This document shows, in pieces, positions 29,142-36,758 of a stretch of 64,000 nt of DNA. Made by a program: the position numbers and the translations under genes. Every line of letters begins with the position of its first letter. Within the stretch, counting starts at the first letter, position 1. The notes beneath the pieces are model-generated. The model saw nothing but the letters and a program-made list of their open reading frames with translations, was not told the origin of the DNA and ran no database searches. This DNA comes from Serratia plymuthica (GTDB lineage Bacteria > Pseudomonadota > Gammaproteobacteria > Enterobacterales > Enterobacteriaceae), in contig NZ_CP068771.1 of assembly GCF_018336935.1 (NCBI RefSeq), positions 2,790,001 to 2,854,000 of the forward strand, given 5' to 3'.

Positions 29142-29354
29142 ATGGCCAACCACAATGTGAAATCCTGGGCGACAGTGCGTGAAACGTCGGTTGAAATTGC
29201 CGAGGCGATTTTTGAACTGGCGAAGAACGACGAGAAGTTGGCGCAAAAAATCTGGGAGGAAGGCAGCGACGAAGCGTTGCAAATGGCGTTCGCCAAAACC
29301 AGCGCCGACCAGCTGTACTGGGGCGAAGAAACCGTAGAACGCAAAAACGTCTGA
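29142..29354 (+). CDS. yccJ: YccJ family protein
   Basis: 70 residues, very close to E. coli YccJ (75) in [20 protein letters not shown] and the C-terminal [11 protein letters not shown]. It is a small acidic soluble protein; in E. coli yccJ follows wrbA and is RpoS-associated, with no known function. Here wrbA is absent. It is preceded by GGGAGAGAG and a -10-like TATACT near 29079. The gene is followed by a terminator interrupted by an ERIC-type element. Confidence 0.9.
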   Translation: MANHNVKSWATVRETSVEIAEAIFELAKNDEKLAQKIWEEGSDEALQMAFAKTSADQLYWGEETVERKNV

Positions 29355-29370
29355 TTGGGAAGGCATCAAC

Positions 29371-29467
29371 AAAAAGCCCGGATGAAAGATACCGCCGTAA
29401 ATTTCAGGTCGCAGCCAAAACGCGCTGGCTTGAAACACGACGGGTATTAGCATCCAGGCTTTTTCGG
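29371..29467 (+). terminator. yccJ terminator split by an inserted miniature element
   Basis: Arms AAAAAGCCCGGATG (29371-29384) and CATCCAGGCTTTTT (29451-29464) pair over 14 positions with one mismatch and a T tract, but they are separated by 66 bases instead of a short loop. The intervening DNA is an ERIC-derived element (29390-29446). Confidence 0.7.
29390..29446. repeat. 57-bp ERIC-derived miniature element inside the yccJ terminator
   Basis: It begins TACCGCCGTAAATTTCAGG and ends TTGAAACACGACGGGTA, with imperfect inverted termini flanked by TA. Same length and plan as the element at 15855-15911. Confidence 0.75.
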
Positions 29468-29509
29468 TCGTCTGTCATACCCCACTGCGGGTTATACTGT
29501 GGCCAAAAA

Positions 29510-29623
29510 TCACGGTTCTTCACCTCCCACACCTTCCGCATTGTTCATTCTCATCACCGGCGTCACCATAAAAGCGGCAACCCCCACGATTACAACCAGA
29601 GTAATAATCACTGTCATTAACAT
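29510..29623 (-). CDS. Putative 37-residue membrane protein
   Basis: An ATG at 29623 with GGGGTG six bases before opens a 37-codon frame. The first 24 residues are almost wholly hydrophobic (MTVIITLVVIVGVAAFMV), followed by a short acidic/Gly tail ending GEEP. This is the design of a single-pass small membrane protein. I do not recognise it. Confidence 0.45.
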   Translation of the reverse strand: MLMTVIITLVVIVGVAAFMVTPVMRMNNAEGVGGEEP

Positions 29624-29786
29624 GCGATCACCCCATCAACGCTGAGTTGTTACGGCTGACTCTGTCTAGGCTGTTTATTTCCTGCGGCCTGAACCACTTC
29701 AGTATCAGCGGTAGCGGGCAATCTCAGAGTAGCCGTTTTTCCTTCCAACTGACAAGCCACATGATGATGGTTTTTCCGAATAATTT

Positions 29787-29836
29787 CGCCCCGGTGCCTG
29801 CGGGCTTTTTGTCCGGGGCGGCAAGTTGTGTATACT
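29787..29836 (+). promoter_or_regulatory. Promoter with inverted repeat ahead of the AraC-type regulator
   Basis: CGCCCCGG (29787-29794) and CCGGGGCG (29813-29820) form a perfect 8-bp inverted repeat separated by 18 bp. The second arm overlaps a -35-like TTGTCC (29809-29814), which is 16 bp from a -10 TATACT (29831-29836) and 40 bp upstream of the start codon. It may be an operator or a stem-loop. Confidence 0.5.
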
Positions 29837-29869
29837 TCACCGCTATGTAGATCTCACACAGACGCACTG

Positions 29870-30256
29870 ATGATCCAAGAACATCACCTCTCATTAGTCT
29901 GCGCCCTCAGCAAATGGGTCGAAAATCACCTCGGTAGAGTGATCCATCTCGAAGAGCTGGCCGAGTACTCCGGCTACTCCCTGTGGCACATGCAGAAGTT
30001 GTTCAAAGAAGCGACCGGGATTTCGCTGGGCAAGTATATCCGTGAACGCCGGCTGGCCGGCGCGGTTTACCAACTACGCAGTAGCGACGCTACTATTTTT
30101 GACATTGCGCTGGACTTTGGTTTTGGCTCGCAGTCACATTTTACTTATATGTTCAGAAAGCGGTTCAACATCACACCTTATGATTTTCGTCAGGATCTAA
30201 GCGTGGATTTGCACATCGCCCCCCCGTTGCACATCATCCATCAGAAAACCGCCTGA
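29870..30256 (+). CDS. MarA/SoxS/Rob-like AraC-family regulator
   Basis: The start at 29870 gives 128 residues: a bare AraC-type DNA-binding domain with two helix-turn-helix units (LEELAEYSGYSLWHMQKLF and IFDIALDFGFGSQSHFTYMF) and no ligand-binding domain. The size and the SGYSLWHMQKLFK motif resemble MarA, SoxS, RamA and TetD. These activate multidrug efflux and porin-repression regulons, and many are controlled by abundance. No marR-, ramR- or soxR-like partner is adjacent, so control is unclear. The specific orthologue cannot be decided by eye. Confidence 0.85.
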   Translation: MIQEHHLSLVCALSKWVENHLGRVIHLEELAEYSGYSLWHMQKLFKEATGISLGKYIRERRLAGAVYQLRSSDATIFDIALDFGFGSQSHFTYMFRKRFNITPYDFRQDLSVDLHIAPPLHIIHQKTA

Positions 30257-30283
30257 CAGCCCTCCCGCCGCACCGCCGGCGGG

Positions 30284-30640
30284 CTAATGATGGGCCCAAA
30301 TAACCGCCAGTATGGCAATCAACGCAGGTAGCGCCTGGACCTTAAGAATTTTACGGCTTGCCGTCAGGCCGCCGAAGACGCCCGCCACCAGCACGCAGCC
30401 AAGGAAAAACAGTTGCACCGCCGGATCAGCACGCCAAACGCCCCATGCCAGCCCCGCGGCCAAAAAACCGTTATACAACCCTTGGTTAGCCGCCAACACG
30501 CGCGTTGCAGCCGCAAATTCCGCCGTGGTGGCGAATACGCGTCTGCCGGTCGGGGCTTGCCAAAGGAACATTTCCAGGATCAAAATATATAAATGAATCG
30601 CGGCTATGAATAAGACGATAATATTAGAAAGAATTATCAT
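30284..30640 (-). CDS. DUF1304 membrane protein
   Basis: 118 residues with four predicted membrane helices and the DUF1304 signatures LILEMFLWQAPTGRRVF and AANQGLYNGFLAAGLAWG. The family is widespread and small, of unknown function. Convergent with the AraC-type regulator. No clear ribosome site precedes the ATG at 30640. Confidence 0.85.
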   Translation of the reverse strand: MIILSNIIVLFIAAIHLYILILEMFLWQAPTGRRVFATTAEFAAATRVLAANQGLYNGFLAAGLAWGVWRADPAVQLFFLGCVLVAGVFGGLTASRKILKVQALPALIAILAVIWAHH

Positions 30641-30717
30641 TGTATTTAGTAAGGTTAATTAAGAGGTAGGTTTAATAAGTATAACTGCATTCAGAAAATT
30701 GCGAATAACCGGACATA

Positions 30718-30738
30718 AAAAAACCCGCCGCAGCGGGT
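30718..30738 (-). terminator. Terminator of the 33-residue membrane protein gene
   Basis: On the minus strand CCCGC-TGCG-GCGGG is followed by TTTTTTT, 22 bp beyond the stop at 30760. Confidence 0.85.
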
Positions 30739-30759
30739 CTATTATCTAATCATCCAGTG

Positions 30760-30861
30760 TTAGCTTAGCGCAACAACCAGCATAGCTGCGATTGAGATCC
30801 AGAAAGCCGCCGTTGCAATAACAACATGGGATAATCTTGCACGATAGAGTACTTGGCTCAT
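30760..30861 (-). CDS. Putative 33-residue single-pass membrane protein
   Basis: The frame opens at ATG 30861 behind TGAGG with a 6-base spacer, encodes MSQVLYRARLSHVVIATAAF and a hydrophobic end LVVALS, and is followed by a textbook terminator. Start signal, hydrophobic helix (about 12-32) and terminator together make a real gene likely. A basic N-terminus suggests Nin-Cout. No named family recognised. Confidence 0.7.
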   Translation of the reverse strand: MSQVLYRARLSHVVIATAAFWISIAAMLVVALS

Positions 30862-31069
30862 AATGACCTCACAGGCTTCTGACTAGCGGTTAGATAACAA
30901 CACTTCTTGATAGATATCTTAATCCACTGCTCCGACCAATTATTTGCGCCAGATCACTATTTGCCAGATAAAGTATATTCGATCTAAAACATGGACTTTC
31001 GATCACATTAATTCAGCGTTAATAGAAAGAAATGAATATAGATCATCCCGCCGTTATAGCCGGAGGGCA

Positions 31070-32011
31070 TCAAACATCGCTCCATGGCAGGCGTGGTGCG
31101 GTCAGGCGCGGGCCGCTATAGCCACTGACCTCCGGGAAACGGCTATTCCCCTGCTCCCAATCATGTTGTGCCCGAGTAATATCTTGCTTACTGTGGCCGA
31201 CAAAGTTCCACCAAATGAGAATCTCTTCGTTTAATGGTGCTCCACCGATTAATAATGCCCGGCTGCCCTTCTTGGCCGTTAACCCGATCTGGTTAATATT
31301 CATTCCTAAATAGGCGAACTCATCAGGTGAAAATTTTTCATCATTAACCTCAAATGCACCAATAAGGGGCAAAAATCCTATTTCATAGTCTTCCCGTAAG
31401 GGTAATGGCAAATAGCCGTCGCTCTGCCACTCCAAATCAATGGCGATTAATGGCGAAAGAGTAAACACCGGGGAACGGTATTGCTCAAATTCCCCCACCA
31501 ACAAAGTATGCTTCACGCCATTTTTTACCCAGGACGGCAAGTCAGGATAATGATCGAAGCGCGGGGCCATATCGGCATTGTCGGCCGGCAGAGCAATCCA
31601 CAGCTGCGCAGCATGCAAACGCCGCTCTTCCCCCGTTGACTGCTCGGTATGGGCAATGCCGCGTCCTGCCGTCATCAGGTTGACCTGACCCGGGCGAATC
31701 ACCTGCTCGCTGCCCAGACTGTCGCGATGCAGCACTTCTCCTTCAATCATCCAGGTAAAGGTTTGCAAGCCAATATGCGGGTGCGGACCCACGTCCATGC
31801 CTTTAGAAGAGCCGCTGAACACCGAAGGCCCGGCGTGGTCGAGAAAGCACCAGGCACCCACGGTACGGCGTTCACGGGTCGGTAAGGCACGGTTGATCGG
31901 GATACCGCCGACTTCGGCATTACGAGTGGTAATGCGCTGAATCTGACGCACCCCACCGACCGTTGGGCAATCACGGGAGGAGGAAGAATGGGTTGGGCGG
32001 GAGTTGCTCAT
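31070..32011 (-). CDS. Pirin family protein
   Basis: The ATG at 32011 behind GGAGGCG gives 313 residues of a bicupin. The N-terminal pirin cupin has the metal-binding HPHIGLQTFTWMIEGEVLHRD and AGRGIAHTEQS (His ligands plus Glu). The C-terminal cupin is metal-free, with the terminal WWNFVGHSKQDI motif. Pirins act as Fe-dependent quercetinases or protein partners; in Serratia marcescens a pirin was reported to bind the pyruvate dehydrogenase E1 subunit and modulate pyruvate flux. Monocistronic. Confidence 0.92.
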   Translation of the reverse strand: MSNSRPTHSSSSRDCPTVGGVRQIQRITTRNAEVGGIPINRALPTRERRTVGAWCFLDHAGPSVFSGSSKGMDVGPHPHIGLQTFTWMIEGEVLHRDSLGSEQVIRPGQVNLMTAGRGIAHTEQSTGEERRLHAAQLWIALPADNADMAPRFDHYPDLPSWVKNGVKHTLLVGEFEQYRSPVFTLSPLIAIDLEWQSDGYLPLPLREDYEIGFLPLIGAFEVNDEKFSPDEFAYLGMNINQIGLTAKKGSRALLIGGAPLNEEILIWWNFVGHSKQDITRAQHDWEQGNSRFPEVSGYSGPRLTAPRLPWSDV

Positions 32012-32107
32012 CGTAACGCCTCCAGAACGGCACACAGGTTGAATTAATCAGGCAACCAGCTTATCACACAGCAAGCGGCCTAAATGCAACCAGGGAGGCG
32101 GAACCTG

Positions 32108-32272
32108 TCAGGATGTCTTGATATAGCAGCCTTTTACATCAACTTCGTCACGTGCATGCTTCAGATCGGAGAAATACGTCACACCAAAGAGTATTGATAC
32201 GACCAACAACACGGAAACCAGCAGGCCGATAAGCGCCAGCAGTTTGGTTTCATCGTGGAGATTATGCTCCAT
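32108..32272 (-). CDS. 54-residue membrane protein of unknown function
   Basis: The ATG at 32272 follows GGAGATAAA. 54 residues: an acidic N-terminus (MEHNLHDETK), one helix LLALIGLLVSVLLVVSILFG, and an exported or cytoplasmic tail with a single Cys (KGCYIKTS). Not recognised. It lies 23 bp downstream of another possible small membrane protein gene on the same strand. Confidence 0.65.
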   Translation of the reverse strand: MEHNLHDETKLLALIGLLVSVLLVVSILFGVTYFSDLKHARDEVDVKGCYIKTS

Positions 32273-32295
32273 TTTATCTCCTGTTCGGAACGACG

Positions 32296-32436
32296 TCATG
32301 TCAGCCACAGAGTGACTGACAGCGTAAAAATAATCAGAGAGCATGACGCTATCGCCAGTACAATGATGGCAAACTGCGCATCTCCCAGAGTTTCACGGTA
32401 GTTTTTGTCTTGTGAGGCATTACGTTGTTCTTTCAC
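32296..32436 (-). CDS. Putative 46-residue membrane protein, upstream partner of the 54-residue gene
   Basis: GTG at 32436 opens a 46-codon frame: a hydrophilic start (KEQRNASQDKNYRETLG) and a helix FAIIVLAIASCSLIIFTLSV reaching the C-terminus. The ribosome site (AAGATAG) is weak. The pairing and spacing with the next gene suggest a two-gene unit of small membrane proteins. Moderate to low certainty. Confidence 0.45.
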   Translation of the reverse strand: MKEQRNASQDKNYRETLGDAQFAIIVLAIASCSLIIFTLSVTLWLT

Positions 32437-32680
32437 AAAATCTATCTTAACTCATCACGCATAAAGGTTATTTTGGTGGGATGATCGATAAAAAACTCGC
32501 TACTGCGGTTTTCTTAGATTCTGCGTCCAACGCCATTCAGACCTCAATAGTTGGCAAGACGCTATCAACTTTCCTCTCCAGGGTCAATATCCCCCGGAAG
32601 CAGAGGTAGCGGCAAGCACGGAACATTCAAAAATTTTATTAAAACAAAATAATAATTAGCAAAATTTATACTGGGAGAAC
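32437..32680. other. Non-coding gap upstream of the small membrane protein pair
   Basis: About 245 AT-rich bases between the 46-residue frame and the kbp terminator. No frame, repeat or operator that I can support; it should hold the promoter for the small-protein pair on the minus strand. Confidence 0.3.
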
Positions 32681-32710
32681 TAAAAAAGCCCGACATCACA
32701 TCGGGCTTCT
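32681..32710 (-). terminator. Terminator of kbp
   Basis: On the minus strand AGCCCGA / TCGGGCT with a 7-base loop and TTTTTTA, about 20 bp beyond the kbp stop. Confidence 0.9.
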
Positions 32711-32726
32711 CAACATCTTTTCTTCT

Positions 32727-33173
32727 TTACTGCGGAATGCGCAGAACCTGTCCTGGATAAATTCTGTCCGGGCTGGATAACATGGGTTTGTTCGCTTCGA
32801 AGATCTTGTTGTACAGGTTGGCGTTACCGTACACCTCTTTCGACACCGCGCTCAGCGTGTCGCCTTTCTTCACGGTATAGAAACGGCTCTCGGCCTCAGA
32901 TTGTTCGACAGACACCTTATCTTCCACACCGCTGATACCCGCCACGTTACCGATCGCCACCAGGATTTTTTCTTTCAGTTCCTGGCTGACGGCGTCCCCG
33001 GTCACCACGGCCTTGCCATCCACCACCTGCACGTCGACCTTATCGGTACCCGGCAGGCCGATTTTATCCAGATGCTCCTTCAGTTTGGCGCTTTGATCTT
33101 CGGCAGTCGCATTGCCGGTCACTGTGTCCCACAGTTTTTCGCCAGCTTCTTTGACGAAGTTAAACAATCCCAT
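32727..33173 (-). CDS. kbp: Potassium-binding protein Kbp (BON + LysM)
   Basis: The ATG at 33173 (AAGGAG upstream) gives 148 residues, E. coli Kbp/YgaU being 149. The N-terminal BON domain ([20 protein letters not shown]) is followed by a C-terminal LysM domain ([33 protein letters not shown]). No signal peptide: Kbp is a cytoplasmic K+ sensor in E. coli, expressed under salt and stationary-phase stress. It is single-gene, with its own terminator. Confidence 0.95.
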   Translation of the reverse strand: MGLFNFVKEAGEKLWDTVTGNATAEDQSAKLKEHLDKIGLPGTDKVDVQVVDGKAVVTGDAVSQELKEKILVAIGNVAGISGVEDKVSVEQSEAESRFYTVKKGDTLSAVSKEVYGNANLYNKIFEANKPMLSSPDRIYPGQVLRIPQ

Positions 33174-33401
33174 ATTCACTCCTTTCGATGGTTATAATGT
33201 TGCGTTCACTTAAGGCTTGTTAAGCTTAGCACTGCGAAATGGATATTCCATCGCTACTGTGGCATTTAGCGGTTGGAGTAATCCGAAAGTGCCGCCTTCA
33301 TGGCCAATTCCTCGCGTTGCGCCGATGCCCACGCTGAAAGACGCACCGTTTTTACCTACAATAAGGTATTGGGGAGATTTGGCTCGAGGATGCAAGAGGC
33401 T

Positions 33402-33593
33402 ATGTACGCATTGGTTATGTTTGTATGTTATCTGGATGGCGGCTGCGCCGATATCGTGGTTGACGTGCTGCGCAATGAACCCCAGTGCCTGGTCGTCATG
33501 AAGGAACAGAATCTGCGCCACGCCGGATGTTTTCCGGTGGAAGATTTTATCGATGGTTTCTGGCTGCCTGCCAGCGAATATGCGCCGTTGTAG
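33402..33593 (+). CDS. yebW: YebW small protein
   Basis: The ATG at 33402 follows GAGG and gives 63 residues matching E. coli YebW (LFVCYLDGGC..IVVDV, GCFPIEDFIDGFWRPA). Four cysteines are conserved. Function unknown. In E. coli yebV precedes yebW; no yebV is seen here. Confidence 0.9.
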   Translation: MYALVMFVCYLDGGCADIVVDVLRNEPQCLVVMKEQNLRHAGCFPVEDFIDGFWLPASEYAPL

Positions 33594-33723
33594 AGCGATG
33601 TACGGTTTTTCTGCTATTTATCCCTGAGGAATTTCTGATTTAATCGGAAAACAGGCATATCTACGATGTTTTATGCCGCTATTTTGCTAAATTGCTTAAC
33701 CCGAACGATATGGAGACGGCATT

Positions 33724-33948
33724 ATGCCCGTATCTACTCTCTCAGACGAACATTATGAAACCCTGTTGCGCGATGTCAGCCTGGTGGTCGGCGGCGCGGT
33801 GATCCAACTGATCAATCTCAATAAGAAAGTCTCCGGCAATAATATTCTGGCCCAATTGGTCACCGAGATTGAACGCGAGAAAAATCAGCAGCGCTCTGCC
33901 ACCCTGCGCTCTGCTATTGAACTTATGGGTCTGGCCCCCAAAGGATAG
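33724..33948 (+). CDS. YmgB/AriR-family regulator of biofilm and acid stress
   Basis: 74 residues with the AriR-like helical core GGAVIQLINLNKKVSGNNIL and RSAIELMG. E. coli AriR (YmgB) is a DNA-binding or connector-like small protein affecting biofilm formation and acid resistance. Similarity is at family level and the exact member is not assigned. GGAG lies nine bases before the ATG and a strong terminator follows. Confidence 0.72.
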   Translation: MPVSTLSDEHYETLLRDVSLVVGGAVIQLINLNKKVSGNNILAQLVTEIEREKNQQRSATLRSAIELMGLAPKG

Positions 33949-33962
33949 CGGCCCAAATAAAG

Positions 33963-33990
33963 AAGGCAGAGCTTGCGCTCTGCCTTTTTA
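33963..33990. terminator. Terminator between the YmgB-like gene and the porin gene
   Basis: AAGGCAGAGC / GCTCTGCCTT with a TTGC loop and trailing T residues. It lies downstream of both convergent genes. Confidence 0.9.
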
Positions 33991-34030
33991 CCGTTCTCCC
34001 GACACAGGATGAAGGTAATGGCGGTGAAAC

Positions 34031-35113
34031 TTAGAAACGATAAGTCAGGTTAACCGCGACGATATCGTCAGTGCTCAGTTTCAGCTTGTTGTCGTCATTG
34101 AGCTGGTTGATTTTGTAATCAACGTAGGTGTACATGTTTTTGTTGAAGTAGTAAGTCGCGCCCACTTCCACGTATTTCACCAGATCGACATCGCCAATCC
34201 CTTCGATATCCTTGCCTTTGGACTGCACGTAGGCCAGAGACGGACGCAGACCGTTTTCAAACTGGTACTGAGCGACCATTTCGAAGTTCTGAGTTTTGTT
34301 GGCGAAGCCAGACACGCCGTTGCCGCTGATTGGCGTCATATTGCGAGTTTCAGCATACATTGCCGCCAGGTAAACCTGATTGGCGTCGTATTTAACCGCA
34401 GTGGTCCAGGCCGTCGCGCTGTCGCCTTTGCCGTAAGCCAGCTCTTTTTGCTCGCTGGTACGGTTAGAGTCAGAGAACGCCGCCGCCACACCGATACCTG
34501 AGCCGCCGATATCCTGGTAATCCAATGACAGACCGTAGCCGTCACCGTTTTGCTTGGCCACGTTGCGACTGTCACCGTCGTTTTTACCCTGGTACTGTAC
34601 CGCCAGGTTCAGGCCTTCCACCAGACCGAAGAAGTCACGGTTACGGTAAGTCGCCAGACCGTTGGAACGCGCGGTCATGTAGTTGTCGGTGTAGCTGTAA
34701 GTGTCGCCGCCGAATTCCGGCAGCATGTCGGTGTAGGCTTCCGCGTCGTACACCACGCCGTAGTTACGGCCGTAATCGAATGAACCGTAGTTGGCGAACT
34801 TCAGACCGGCAAAGCCCAGACGGGTTTTGGTGCCTGCAGTGCCCTGCGCTTCATCGTGGTTGGCCTGGACGTTATATTCCCACTGGCCGTAACCGGTCAG
34901 TTGGTCATTGATTTGCGTTTCGCCTTTGAAACCCAGACGGACATAAGTCTTGTCGCCATCTTCAGATTTGTCGTCGCTGAAAACATGTTTGGCAGAAACG
35001 CGACCGTACAGGTCAAGTTTATTGCCATCCTTATTATAAATTTCAGCCGCGTTGGCAAAGGAGGTGATTGCCGCAAGGGCAACAGCTAAGGCTAATACAC
35101 TGCGATTCATCAT
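34031..35113 (-). CDS. OmpC/OmpF-type general porin
   Basis: 360 residues. Signal peptide [20 protein letters not shown] followed by NA and the mature start [16 protein letters not shown]. Porin signatures: the eyelet loop [27 protein letters not shown], and a C-terminal phenylalanine (LTYRF) for BAM recognition. A trimeric 16-strand channel for small hydrophilic solutes. Which of OmpF, OmpC, OmpN or PhoE it corresponds to cannot be decided by eye. The long AT-rich upstream region fits a heavily regulated promoter. Confidence 0.92.
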   Translation of the reverse strand: MMNRSVLALAVALAAITSFANAAEIYNKDGNKLDLYGRVSAKHVFSDDKSEDGDKTYVRLGFKGETQINDQLTGYGQWEYNVQANHDEAQGTAGTKTRLGFAGLKFANYGSFDYGRNYGVVYDAEAYTDMLPEFGGDTYSYTDNYMTARSNGLATYRNRDFFGLVEGLNLAVQYQGKNDGDSRNVAKQNGDGYGLSLDYQDIGGSGIGVAAAFSDSNRTSEQKELAYGKGDSATAWTTAVKYDANQVYLAAMYAETRNMTPISGNGVSGFANKTQNFEMVAQYQFENGLRPSLAYVQSKGKDIEGIGDVDLVKYVEVGATYYFNKNMYTYVDYKINQLNDDNKLKLSTDDIVAVNLTYRF

Positions 35114-35764
35114 TTATTTTCCTAGATATTATAATTAAAAACCTGCCCGTCACGCCCAATTTATGATTTGGGCTGTGATCTTTATCATTTAGTATTTTAT
35201 GAGCGCCCCTAATCAGGGGCCATGTGACATTAGCATCATGAATCCAAACTTCAAAAGAAAAAGTTCATAAAATACCGTGGTCAAAGCATGTTTATGTGTA
35301 ACAAAATATTACAATTAAGACAACCAACAAACCATTGATTCATATTGATATTTGTCACACACCTTATAACCAAATTGGTGCAATGCACTAATTTAGTGCA
35401 TTTTGCTTTGTTTTCGCCTACTTTCTACACGATAGGGAAATAACATGAAACTTAGCGTGGTTACTAATAACGTTACTTATTTCACATTTTTATCTAAACA
35501 AAGTCACCGCACTGATTTAGGCCATTAACCGTGTTTTAATCAGATCTTTTACAGGTCCATATAATCAATACGGCTCAAACCGCCAAAATAGTAATACCGG
35601 GGGAAATTAAATTTAAAAAAAGGCAATGGTGAATAGCGGATATATAAAGAGAGGGGAGCAAACGTGTTTTACAGGATAATACGCCAGATTAATTACAAGC
35701 TGCAGCCGACAACGCTACAGCCTGAAGTATGCTACAGATAAAAACCGCCTTAGCCGCCGACAGA
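35114..35764 (-). promoter_or_regulatory. Porin upstream region
   Basis: 650 AT-rich bp between the porin start and astE. It contains the porin promoter on the minus strand and no credible gene; the longest small frame with an ATG (35444, 27 codons) has no support. An ERIC remnant lies at 35690-35735. OmpR or CRP sites probably exist but none could be assigned with confidence, and no MicF-like RNA gene was recognised. Confidence 0.45.
35690..35735. repeat. Degenerate ERIC remnant
   Basis: The minus strand reads ATACTTCAGGCTGTAGCG then TTGTCGGCTGCAGCTTG, the arm of an ERIC or 57-bp derivative whose terminal CCCG/CGGG bases have decayed. It lies just past the ast operon. Confidence 0.6.
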
Positions 35765-36748
35765 TTAATACAGCGTGCTACGCGGCACCTCAGTCAACAC
35801 CATACCGGCACGCAGCCCAAGCGCCACGCCTGGATTGGGGAACAAAATCCACTCGCTGGCATGTTGGACCCGGTACTCCTCACCCGGTTGTTCGCACAAC
35901 AAAGTGCCCTGCTCAAGCTCGGTAAAGTTGGCGGTGTCGTCGCTAAGGTGCAGCCTGAAATCCTCGCTGCGCTTAATCAAGGACTGTGCAACGCGGAACA
36001 GGCGCAGTGCCCCTCCCGGCCGCAAAGGTAAAGGTTCATCGCTCACCACCGCCTGCAACGCACGGTTAATGGCGGCAAACTGTTGCAGATCGTTGCTGCC
36101 GAAGGGTTTCGCCTTGCCCAACTCCAGCGTGCAGCTTGCGGCACCGGCGTGTTCGCTGGAAAAATGGCTGAAGGTGCCGCCAGGAGCGCTGTGGATCACC
36201 AGCGCGTCCAGATCGGCGGCATCCAGCACTTCCAGCATATCCGCACTGTAAGGCCGCGTCTGGAAGGGCAGAATGCCAAAACGCGGCAGCCGCGACTCAC
36301 GTATCGCCGTATGCAGATCGTAATGGAAACGCGCACCCTCTTCACCGTCAAAAAAAGCCGTTATCACCTGCTCCAACTGCTGCGCCCGCGCGGTTTCACC
36401 GCTGTGGTTGAAATCGCGATAACGGCCGCCGAACATGCGGTTCATGTCGCTGTGCAGATAACGCTTGCCGGCGCGTATCGCCGCCGGATTGCCCAGCACC
36501 ACCAACAGCCGCACCGCCAGCGGCCTCTCGCCCGCCAACAGCGCATTGACCAATTGGTTCAGCAGTTCAATCGGCGCCGTTTCATTACCGTGGATCCCGG
36601 CGGAAAGCACTACCGCCTGGCGGTAAGCCTGGTGTGGGGTGATTTCCAACAGGCCTTCCCCCAGCCAGCGCCAGTGCACATTCAGGTTATCGCCCCGTTG
36701 CTCGGCGGGGACCTGCCCCGCCAGCGTCAGAGCCAACAAATCAAACAT
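35765..36748 (-). CDS. astE: Succinylglutamate desuccinylase
   Basis: 327 residues (E. coli 322). A zinc carboxypeptidase-like aminoacylase performing the last ast step, N-succinylglutamate to succinate and glutamate. The zinc site motif is VVLSAGIHGNETAPIELL (His, Glu), with a later His in YDLHTAIRESRLP. Last gene of astCADBE, 10 bp behind astB. Confidence 0.95.
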   Translation of the reverse strand: MFDLLALTLAGQVPAEQRGDNLNVHWRWLGEGLLEITPHQAYRQAVVLSAGIHGNETAPIELLNQLVNALLAGERPLAVRLLVVLGNPAAIRAGKRYLHSDMNRMFGGRYRDFNHSGETARAQQLEQVITAFFDGEEGARFHYDLHTAIRESRLPRFGILPFQTRPYSADMLEVLDAADLDALVIHSAPGGTFSHFSSEHAGAASCTLELGKAKPFGSNDLQQFAAINRALQAVVSDEPLPLRPGGALRLFRVAQSLIKRSEDFRLHLSDDTANFTELEQGTLLCEQPGEEYRVQHASEWILFPNPGVALGLRAGMVLTEVPRSTLY

Positions 36749-36758
36749 GGCAACTCCG

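Noticed and set aside
29647..29850. 67-codon frame upstream of the AraC-type regulator
   Set aside because: It covers the inverted repeat and promoter; no ribosome site or family.
35114..35764. MicF antisense RNA next to the porin gene
   Set aside because: No stretch complementary to the porin start and no matching terminator could be found.
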